Below are positions 54,194-61,147 of a stretch of 64,000 nucleotides of DNA, piece after piece. How positions within the stretch are numbered: position 1 is the first letter of the stretch; each line of letters begins with the position of its first letter. The DNA comes from UTCFX2 sp002050125 (GTDB lineage Bacteria > Chloroflexota > Anaerolineae > Anaerolineales > UBA4823), in NCBI GenBank assembly GCA_027494035.1, contig JAOSJQ010000001.1, positions 2,790,001 to 2,854,000 on the forward strand, given 5' to 3'. Under the pieces are notes generated by a model. The model did no database searches. It was not told the origin of the DNA and saw only the letters and a list, made by a program, of their open reading frames with translations. A program made the translations under genes and the position numbers.

Positions 54194-54736
54194 ATGGAGA
54201 AAATGGCGACATCCTATTGGGCTTACATCTTGATCAAGGCAGTTGCGTTTTGGATCGTTTTTCTGATCCTGTACGGTTTATACCGTTTCTTCCCGGTATT
54301 CCCCCTCTCACTGATCAGCGGTACGGTCGAGTCGGTCTTTCAGCATCTCAAACAGGGCTTCTACGCCTATATAATCGTAAACCTGGTCGAAACCGCTCTG
54401 GTCTACCCGCGCATACCGGCTCGAGAACCTTATTTCTACGCCCGAGTTGCTGCAACGGTGTTTTTACCCTGGGTGATTTTCCTGCTGTGGTATATCGCGC
54501 CGGCGGTGATCGGGCGCTTGAAGAACAATACGTACGAGATCATCTATGCCAACCTGATCACCTTTTTGGTCGGTCTCTTTGCAGTCACGCTGGAGCGCGG
54601 GTTCGAGCAAATCGAATATACCTGGGAGATCAAGTTGGTTGTTCTGGCGCTTTTCTTCGTCTCAATCTTGCATTACCTGGTTTTTACCTATCGCTTGCCC
54701 TGGGCTGACGTCTTCATCGAACCGGATTGGCGCTGA
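54194..54736 (+). CDS. Polytopic membrane protein of unknown function
   Basis: The 180-residue protein has about five helices (YILIKAVAFWIVFLILYGLY, YAYIIVNLVETALVYPRI, ATVFLPWVIFLLWYIAPAVI, LITFLVGLFAVTLERGF, LVVLALFFVSILHYLVFTYR) and a PREP-like short loop. The motif SVFQHLKQGFYAY and the layout resemble small DUF6512-type membrane proteins, but I am not certain. GGAG lies 3-4 bases before the chosen ATG. Alternative starts are TTG at 54185 and ATG at 54203. It is AT-richer than its neighbours. Confidence 0.6.
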   Translation: MEKMATSYWAYILIKAVAFWIVFLILYGLYRFFPVFPLSLISGTVESVFQHLKQGFYAYIIVNLVETALVYPRIPAREPYFYARVAATVFLPWVIFLLWYIAPAVIGRLKNNTYEIIYANLITFLVGLFAVTLERGFEQIEYTWEIKLVVLALFFVSILHYLVFTYRLPWADVFIEPDWR

Positions 54737-54809
54737 AAATCCTTCCCGACGTCATCCAACGCAATCAGAAAAGATCATCGCAGTAGCTCTCGATTCTTTT
54801 CCATGAGCT

Positions 54810-55655
54810 TTACAAAGCTGAAATTGAGCGGACCAGTTGCTGTGCGCGCCATTCGAGCAAGCAGACGGCTGCCCGAATGCCAAGCAGACGTTCGAGCGCC
54901 TCAGCCAGGCGGTCTGGATCCCCGCTGGTGTAATAGTCGCTGCGGGGTGGTTGATCTGCCGTAGGGTGAAGCAAGCCGGAAGCCTCCAGCACGCGGCGCG
55001 CCTGGCGCGCCACCGCCGGCGCCGGGTCGATCACGCGCACCCCCGCCCCGGCAATCTGCTCGATCAGCGGGATCACAAACGGGTAGTGGGTGCAGCCCAG
55101 CACGACCGTGTCCGCGCCCTGCGCCAGCATGGGTTCGAGCGCCTGGCTCAGGATGCGCCGCGTGCGCCGGCTTTGCAGGTCGCCGCGTTCGATCTGATCC
55201 ACCAACCCGGGGCAGGTGTCCTGCAGCAGCAACACGCCATTCGCAAAGCGTTCGACTACCGAGGCGTACAGCGCCCCCTGGAAGGTGGCGGGCGTGGCAA
55301 GCACTGCTACAACCTTGCTGGCGGAGTATTCCGCTGCCGGTTTGACGGCGGGTTCCATCCCGACAAAGGGGATGGCGGGGAAGGACGAGCGCAGGTAATT
55401 CAGCGCGGCGGCGGAGGCCGCGTTGCAGGCGACCACGATCAGGCGCGCCCCCTGGTCGAGCAGAAAGCGGGTGATGCCCTCCGCAAACGCGCGCACTTCC
55501 TCGAGCGGGCGCGGACCGTAAGGCACGTGCGCCTGGTCGGCGACGTAGATGAGCGGGTAACCCGGCAGCTCGGCGCGCAAACGGCGCAGCACCGAAAGCC
55601 CCCCGATGCCGGAGTCGAAGACCCCGATGGGCGGGCGGTCGAGGCTGGGGTTCAT
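54810..55655 (-). CDS. murI: Glutamate racemase
   Basis: The 281-residue protein has the FDSGIGGLSVLR start and the two catalytic cysteine motifs, IVVACNAASAAALNYLR and VVLGCTHYPFVIPLIEQI. It makes D-glutamate for peptidoglycan. It overlaps the upstream peptidase gene by 4 bases (ATGA). Its C-terminal segment is duplicated at 53948-54033. Confidence 0.95.
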   Translation of the reverse strand: MNPSLDRPPIGVFDSGIGGLSVLRRLRAELPGYPLIYVADQAHVPYGPRPLEEVRAFAEGITRFLLDQGARLIVVACNAASAAALNYLRSSFPAIPFVGMEPAVKPAAEYSASKVVAVLATPATFQGALYASVVERFANGVLLLQDTCPGLVDQIERGDLQSRRTRRILSQALEPMLAQGADTVVLGCTHYPFVIPLIEQIAGAGVRVIDPAPAVARQARRVLEASGLLHPTADQPPRSDYYTSGDPDRLAEALERLLGIRAAVCLLEWRAQQLVRSISAL

Positions 55656-56377
55656 GCGTCCCGGCGGCAGGCGTCGACGAAGGCGCGGAACAGCGCTTGC
55701 ATGGGCGGCTGAGCTTGCAGCCATTCGGGGTGCCATTGAACCGCCAAACCGAACGGATAGTCGGTCAACTCGACCGCTTCGAGTACGCCGTCGGGGGCGA
55801 AGGCGGTGGGGCGCAGGCGCGGCGCCAGCCGGCGCACGCCCTGGTGGTGCTGGCTGTTGACCTGCAGGCTGGCTTGCCCGAGGATCTGGCAAAGCCGGCT
55901 GTCCGGCTCGACCTGGACGGGGTGGACGAAGCTGTCGCGCGGCAGATCGTCCGGCGCTTGGTGGTTCAGCGAATCGAGGCGCTGGTCGCACAAGTCTTCG
56001 TACAGGCTGCCTCCCAGCCCCACGTTGATGAGCTGCATCCCGCGGCAAATGCCCATAAACGGCGCGGCGCGCTGCACCAGCCGTTCGAGCAGCGATAGTT
56101 CCAGTTCGTCGCGGTCAGGGTCCACGCCGCTCACCAGCGGGTGGGGCTGGCTGGCGTAGCGCTGCGGTTCGAGGTCGCCCCCGCCCGAAAAGAGCACGCC
56201 GTCCAGCCGGTCGAGCAGCCCGTCCAGCGCGGCGGGGGCTAAGCCGAGCGGGATCAGGCAGGGCAGCGCGCCGGCGCTTTCCAAGGACGAAACATAGGCT
56301 TCGTTGAGGCAGAGCTGCGCGTAGCCGTAACGGTTGCGGGTGCGGTAGGTGGTGATGCCGATGAGCGGGGATTTCAT
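55652..56377 (-). CDS. Class I glutamine amidotransferase-like hydrolase (peptidase C26)
   Basis: The 241-residue protein starts PLIGITTYRTRNRYGYAQLC. The nucleophile Cys is in FMGICRGMQLINVGLGGSLY, and the His/Glu pair is in QVNSQHHQG and VQWHPEWLQ. It resembles PuuD-type gamma-glutamyl hydrolases, which release glutamate from gamma-glutamyl compounds. Coupling to murI suggests a shared glutamate pool, but that is an inference. Confidence 0.88.
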   Translation of the reverse strand: MKSPLIGITTYRTRNRYGYAQLCLNEAYVSSLESAGALPCLIPLGLAPAALDGLLDRLDGVLFSGGGDLEPQRYASQPHPLVSGVDPDRDELELSLLERLVQRAAPFMGICRGMQLINVGLGGSLYEDLCDQRLDSLNHQAPDDLPRDSFVHPVQVEPDSRLCQILGQASLQVNSQHHQGVRRLAPRLRPTAFAPDGVLEAVELTDYPFGLAVQWHPEWLQAQPPMQALFRAFVDACRRDA

Positions 56378-56407
56378 GCGGTTGGAGCCTCCGGGTCAGC
56401 GTAAGCG

Positions 56408-56441
56408 AAAAGGGCGCAGGACAATGGGTGTCTGCGCCCTT
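56408..56441 (-). terminator. Terminator after rplS
   Basis: On the minus strand a 10-bp stem (AAGGGCGCAG / CTGCGCCCTT) is followed by TTTTCG, about 20 bases after the rplS stop. The next gene on that strand starts at 56377. Confidence 0.65.
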
Positions 56442-56459
56442 ACGAATTGTGCCGGGTCG

Positions 56460-56807
56460 TCACGAAAACTTCTGTTTGAGCCGGGCGCTCTTGCCGGTGC
56501 GCTCGCGCAGGTAGTACAGCCGCGCGCGGCGCACCGCCGAATGGCGCTCGACCACGACGTTATCGATGCGCGGGGAGCGCGCCAGGAAAGTGCGCTCGAC
56601 GCCGATGCCGTTGCTGGCGATGCGGCGCACGGTGAAATTGGCGTTGTTGCCGCCGCTGCGGGCGCGGATGACGGTGCCGCGGAATTCTTGAATGCGCTGG
56701 TTGGCGCCTTCTTTGATGAGCAGGCGCACCTTGACGATGTCGCCCGGGCGCAGCGCGGGCAGGTTGGGGTTGTCGGGTGCTTCGACAGATTTGATCAGCT
56801 CGTTCAT
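56460..56807 (-). CDS. rplS: 50S ribosomal protein L19
   Basis: The 115-residue protein has the L19 signature ALRPGDIVKVRLLIKEGANQ RIQEFRGTVIRARSGGNNAN and VERHSAVRRARLYYLRERTG. GAGGAAC eight bases before the ATG sets the start. Longer in-frame starts to 57002 have no support. The AT-rich leader contains GCCGCC-ACA-GGCGGC (56871-56885), a small hairpin of unclear role. Confidence 0.96.
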   Translation of the reverse strand: MNELIKSVEAPDNPNLPALRPGDIVKVRLLIKEGANQRIQEFRGTVIRARSGGNNANFTVRRIASNGIGVERTFLARSPRIDNVVVERHSAVRRARLYYLRERTGKSARLKQKFS

Positions 56808-57006
56808 TGCGGATGTTCCTCGACCATAATTCCGATTGATAGTTTTGACGTTCTTTCCATACAACACAAAGCCGCCACAGGCGGCGCGGTGGATTATTAT
56901 ACCACCGACCCCGAATTGCGCAAGGAATTTTGACCCAATATTTAGCCGCTCTCGTAGAAACCGAATTTGTCGACTTCTTTCGAGGCGTGCGCCGGAGGTC
57001 ATCAGG

Positions 57007-57012
57007 TATAAT
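57007..57012 (+). promoter_or_regulatory. -10 box eight bases before an ATG (leaderless candidate)
   Basis: CAGGTATAATT places TATAAT eight bases before the ATG at 57021, and there is no ribosome-binding site. The arrangement is identical to the one at 25014. Confidence 0.6.
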
Positions 57013-57020
57013 TCTCTATT

Positions 57021-57869
57021 ATGCTCGAAATCAGTCTATTACAACCGATCGATTACCTGGTCGTCGGGCACCTCACGGTGGACGACGCGCCGGGCGGGGC
57101 GCGCTTGGGCGGCACGGCGGCGTACGCCGCGCTGACCGCCAAAGCCCTGGGGCTGCGCGTCGGCGTGGTGACTGCCTTTGGCGGCGAACTCTCGCTGCGC
57201 CCGCTGGGCGACATCCCAGTGGTGAGCTTTCCGGCGGAGCGCAGCACCACCTTCGAAAACGAATACCTGAACGGGAAGCGCCAGCAATACCTGCGCCATC
57301 AAGCCCCCAAGCTGGAATATTATCAAATCCCGGAGCCCTGGCGCACCGCCAACATCGTCCATCTGGCGCCGGTCGCTCAGGAGGTCGAGCCGGGGATGGT
57401 GCGCAACTTCCCCGCCGCGCTGATCGGCTTGACCCCGCAAGGCTGGCTGCGCGATTGGGATGCGCGCGGCCGGGTGCATAGCGTGGAATGGCTCGAAGCC
57501 GCGTTTGTGCTCGAGCGGGCGGGGGCGGCGGTGATCAGCCTGGAAGACGTGGACGAGGACGAAAACCGCGTCGACGAGTTGGCGGCGCACTGCCGGCTGC
57601 TGGCGGTGACCGAGGGCGAACTGGGTGCGCGCCTGTACTGGCACGGCGACGTGCGGCGCTTCCGCGCCCCCGCGGTGGAACTGGCGGATGCGACCGGCGC
57701 GGGCGATATCTTTGCCGCGGCGTTCTTCACGCGCCTGTTCCTGACCCGCGACCCGTGGGAAGCCGCGCGTTTTGCCACCCAGCTCAGCGCCATTTCGGTC
57801 ACGCGGGTGGGGCTGGAGAGCATCCCCACACCCGAAGAGATCAATGCCAGCCTGGTGGAGGTTTTTTAG
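57021..57869 (+). CDS. PfkB-family carbohydrate kinase
   Basis: The 282-residue protein has DYLVVGHLTVDD and a glycine pair GGARLGGTAAYAA at the N terminus. The PfkB signature DATGAGDIFAAAFFTRLFLT near residue 228 carries the catalytic Asp. The N-terminal sugar-binding lid is short for ribokinases. Substrate unknown. It lies 6 bases before parA, so it is likely in the same operon. Confidence 0.85.
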   Translation: MLEISLLQPIDYLVVGHLTVDDAPGGARLGGTAAYAALTAKALGLRVGVVTAFGGELSLRPLGDIPVVSFPAERSTTFENEYLNGKRQQYLRHQAPKLEYYQIPEPWRTANIVHLAPVAQEVEPGMVRNFPAALIGLTPQGWLRDWDARGRVHSVEWLEAAFVLERAGAAVISLEDVDEDENRVDELAAHCRLLAVTEGELGARLYWHGDVRRFRAPAVELADATGAGDIFAAAFFTRLFLTRDPWEAARFATQLSAISVTRVGLESIPTPEEINASLVEVF

Positions 57870-57875
57870 AAGCCG

Positions 57876-58673
57876 ATGGGACGCATCTACACGGTTGCCA
57901 ACCAAAAAGGCGGGGTGGGGAAAACGACCACCGCCATCAGCCTGGGCGCTTACCTCGCCAATTACGGTCAAAAGGTGCTGCTGGTGGACCTCGACCCGCA
58001 GTCGAACGCCACTTCCTGTCTGAAGATCGACAAGCACACCGTGCGCGGCGGCACCTACGACGTGCTGATCGGCGCCGCCCCGGCAGCCAGCTTTATTTTG
58101 CACAACCCGCGCCTGAAGCTCTCGCTTTTGCCGGCGTCGCCGGCGCTGGCTGGCGCGGAAGTGGAGCTGGTGAGCGAACTGGCGCGCGAGACGCGCCTCA
58201 AAAAGGGCTTGGAACCGGTCGTCGAGCGGTACGATTACGTGATCGTGGACTGCCCGCCCTCGCTCGGGCTGCTGACGCTGAACGGGCTGGTGGCGGCGCA
58301 GGACGGCGTGATCGTGCCGGTGCAGTGCGAATATCTGGCGCTCGAAGGGCTAACCCAGCTCAACCAGACGCTGGAGCGGGTGCGCGAGGCGCTGTTCCCC
58401 GGGCTGACGGTGCGCGGGTTGGTGCTGACGATGTATGACGCGCGCACCATCCTGGCGAACGACGTGGTGGAGGAAGTGCGCCGGGCGTTTGGAGGCAAGG
58501 TGTTCAACTCGATCATCCCGCGCAGCGTTCGGCTGGCGGAAGCGCCCTCCTACGGTCAGCCGATTTCGATTTACGCTCCGGCGTCGCACGGCGCGCAGGC
58601 GTACGCCGCGCTGGCGCACGAGCTGCTGGAAGAAGACGGAATTTCCATCCCGGTTCCAGGGAGGCAGGTATGA
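57876..58673 (+). CDS. parA: ParA/Soj-type chromosome partitioning ATPase
   Basis: The 265-residue P-loop ATPase has the deviant Walker A KGGVGKTTTAIS, DLDPQSNATSCLKI and IVDCPPSLGLLTLNGL. With ParB it moves origin regions. The length fits the chromosomal Soj type rather than plasmid ParA with an N-terminal DNA-binding domain. Confidence 0.92.
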   Translation: MGRIYTVANQKGGVGKTTTAISLGAYLANYGQKVLLVDLDPQSNATSCLKIDKHTVRGGTYDVLIGAAPAASFILHNPRLKLSLLPASPALAGAEVELVSELARETRLKKGLEPVVERYDYVIVDCPPSLGLLTLNGLVAAQDGVIVPVQCEYLALEGLTQLNQTLERVREALFPGLTVRGLVLTMYDARTILANDVVEEVRRAFGGKVFNSIIPRSVRLAEAPSYGQPISIYAPASHGAQAYAALAHELLEEDGISIPVPGRQV

Positions 58674-59533
58674 GCCGGAAATCTGGATTGGGCAGGGGTC
58701 TAGAAGCGCTGATCCCCGGCAGCGGGATGGCGCAGCCGCCAGGCGTGATGACCTTGCGGGTGGAGCAGATTGCGCCCAACCCGCGCCAGCCGCGCCTCAA
58801 CATGGACCCGCAGGAGTTGAGCGAACTGGCGGAGTCGATTCGCGCCCACGGCGTGCTGCAACCGTTGATCGTGACCAACGGCGCCCAGCCCGACGAGTTC
58901 GTGTTGATCGCCGGCGAGCGGCGGCTGCTGGCTGCCCGCCAGGCGGGGCTGGAGCGCGTGCCGGTGCTGGTGCGCGAAGCCAGCGAGCGTGAACTGCTGG
59001 AGCTGGCGCTGATCGAAAACGTCCAGCGCGCCGACCTGAACCCGCTCGAAGCCGCCGAAGCATTTCGCCAACTGGCGGAGGAATTCGAACTCGCGCACGA
59101 GGAGATCGCTCAGCGGGTGGGCAAGAGCCGCGCCGCGGTGACCAACACGCTGCGCCTGCTCAAGTTACCCGAAAGCGTGCAGCAGGCGCTGCGCCAGGAG
59201 CAGATCAGCGAGGGACACGCCCGCGCCCTGCTGGCGCTGGCAAGCCCGCAGGCGCAGGCAGCCGCCCTGCACACAATCCTGGCGCAGGGGCTGAACGTGC
59301 GCCAGACCGAAGCGCTGGTGCGGCGGCTCAGCGGCGAACGCCCGCCGCCCGCCGAAAAGCCCGCCCCGCCGCCGGAGGTGAGCGATCTGCAGAAACGGCT
59401 CGAAGGGGCGCTGGGGACGCGCGTCCAGTTGCAGCCGCGCGGCAAAAAAGGCACGATCACGATCTATTATTACTCCGATGAAGAGCTCGACACGCTGGCT
59501 GACAAGCTGTTGGGACCGACCTGGGACAACTGA
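58670..59533 (+). CDS. parB: ParB/Spo0J-type partitioning protein
   Basis: The 287-residue protein has a ParB nuclease-like domain (RQPRLNMDPQELSELAESIR, GVLQPLIV, AGERRLLAARQAGL), a HTH region (EEIAQRVGKSRAAVTNTLRL) and a C-terminal dimerisation tail. It binds parS and acts as a CTP switch. No parS-like palindrome was noticed in the window. It overlaps parA by 4 bases. Confidence 0.92.
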   Translation: MSRKSGLGRGLEALIPGSGMAQPPGVMTLRVEQIAPNPRQPRLNMDPQELSELAESIRAHGVLQPLIVTNGAQPDEFVLIAGERRLLAARQAGLERVPVLVREASERELLELALIENVQRADLNPLEAAEAFRQLAEEFELAHEEIAQRVGKSRAAVTNTLRLLKLPESVQQALRQEQISEGHARALLALASPQAQAAALHTILAQGLNVRQTEALVRRLSGERPPPAEKPAPPPEVSDLQKRLEGALGTRVQLQPRGKKGTITIYYYSDEELDTLADKLLGPTWDN

Positions 59534-61116
59534 TGGACCTCTACAACGCGAAAATTTACACGCTGGACGCCGCCCGTCCAATCGCCGGCGCGCTGCGCAT
59601 GCAGCACGGCAGGATCGCGGCGGTTGGCGCGAACAAAGACGCGCTGGGCGCGGCGGACAGGAAGCAGCCGAGCCTGGACATGCAGGGGCGGGTCATTCTG
59701 CCCGGGTTGACCGACGCCCACATCCACCTGGAGACGTACGCGTTCGGGCTGCAAAAGATCGACTGCGAAACCGCTACGCGCCAGGCGTGCCTGGAGCGGG
59801 TGGCTGAGCGCGCCGCGGCGATCGCGCCGGGCGAATGGGCGCTGGGTCACGGCTGGAACCAGAACCTCTGGCGTGAGGGGTTTGGCTCCGCGGCGGATTT
59901 GGACGCGGTTGCGCCGCACAATCCGGTCTACCTGACCGCCAAATCGCTGCACGCCGGCTGGGTGAACAGCGCCGCGCTGCGTCTGGCGGGCTTGACCGAC
60001 GAAACGCCCGACCCCGCGGGCGGGCGGCTGGGGCGCGATGACCAGGGGCGGCTCAACGGGCTGCTGTTCGAAAGCGCGATGCGGCTGGTCGAGGCGGCAA
60101 TTCCGGAGCAAACCGCCGCCCAGTCGGCGCAGGCGATCCGCACGGCGCAGCGGCGGCTGCTCGAGATGGGCGTCACCGGCGCGCACGATTTCGACCGGCG
60201 GCGCTGTTTCGAGGCGCTGCAAACGCTGCGGCTGAGCGGCGAACTGCGGCTGCGGGTGCTCAAGAGCCTGCCGCTCGACGCGCTGCCGCACGCCGCGGAA
60301 ATCGGTTTGAGCAGCGGTTTTGGCGACGACTGGCTGCGCATCGGCGGGGTGAAGATCTTTATGGACGGGGCGCTGGGTCCGCAAACCGCCGCGATGCTCC
60401 AGCCGTACGAGGGTTCGGAGGCGGAGCGGGGCTTGCTGTTTATGGACGGCGAGGAGCTGTTCGAGCACGGGCGGCTCGCGGCGGAGCACGGTTTGCCGCT
60501 GGCGGTGCACGCCATCGGCGACCGGGCGAACCACGAGGCGCTCGACGCGTTTGCCCAATTGCGCCGGCTCGAAGCCGCCGCGCCGGGCGGGCGGCTGCTG
60601 CGCCACCGCATCGAGCACGTCCAACTCCTGCACCCGGACGACGCCGGGCGGCTGGCGGAACTGGGCGTGATCGCGTCGATGCAGCCGATCCACGCCACCT
60701 CGGATATGGAAATGGCGGAGCGTTTCTGGGGCGCGCGGGCGGGTTATTCTTACGCCAGCAAGTTGCAGCTCGAGCGCGGCGCGGCGCTGGCGTTTGGGTC
60801 GGACGCGCCGGTGGAATCGCCGAACCCGTTCTGGGGCATCCACGCCGCGGTGACGCGCCGCCGGCGCGATGGCAGCCCGGGTCCGCAGGGCTGGATGCCG
60901 GCGCAGCGTCTGAGCGTGCAGCAGGCGCTGGAAGCCTACACGCTCGGTCCGGCGTACGCAGCCGGCTGGGAAGACCGGCTGGGCAAGCTGGCGCCCGGCT
61001 ACCTGGCGGATTTGATCGTGCTCGAGGAAGACCCGTTTGAAATCGCCGCGGACGAGCTGTATAAAATCAAACCGCTCGCCGCGATGGTGGGCGGCGAGTG
61101 GGTTTTCGAGCGCTGA
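59533..61116 (+). CDS. YtcJ-like metal-dependent amidohydrolase
   Basis: The 527-residue protein has the N-terminal metal motif GLTDAHIHLE, LGHGWNQNLW, KIFMDGALGPQTAAML, VHAIGDRANHEAL and HRIEHVQLLHPDD. The C-terminal metal Asp lies in ALAFGSDAPVESPNP. The YtcJ branch hydrolyses N-acyl or cyclic amides. The substrate is unknown. Its start codon shares one base with the parB stop, an unusual operon partner for partition genes. Confidence 0.85.
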   Translation: MDLYNAKIYTLDAARPIAGALRMQHGRIAAVGANKDALGAADRKQPSLDMQGRVILPGLTDAHIHLETYAFGLQKIDCETATRQACLERVAERAAAIAPGEWALGHGWNQNLWREGFGSAADLDAVAPHNPVYLTAKSLHAGWVNSAALRLAGLTDETPDPAGGRLGRDDQGRLNGLLFESAMRLVEAAIPEQTAAQSAQAIRTAQRRLLEMGVTGAHDFDRRRCFEALQTLRLSGELRLRVLKSLPLDALPHAAEIGLSSGFGDDWLRIGGVKIFMDGALGPQTAAMLQPYEGSEAERGLLFMDGEELFEHGRLAAEHGLPLAVHAIGDRANHEALDAFAQLRRLEAAAPGGRLLRHRIEHVQLLHPDDAGRLAELGVIASMQPIHATSDMEMAERFWGARAGYSYASKLQLERGAALAFGSDAPVESPNPFWGIHAAVTRRRRDGSPGPQGWMPAQRLSVQQALEAYTLGPAYAAGWEDRLGKLAPGYLADLIVLEEDPFEIAADELYKIKPLAAMVGGEWVFER

Positions 61117-61147
61117 GCTAATCGCTTGATTCCAAGCTAATCCGAAG

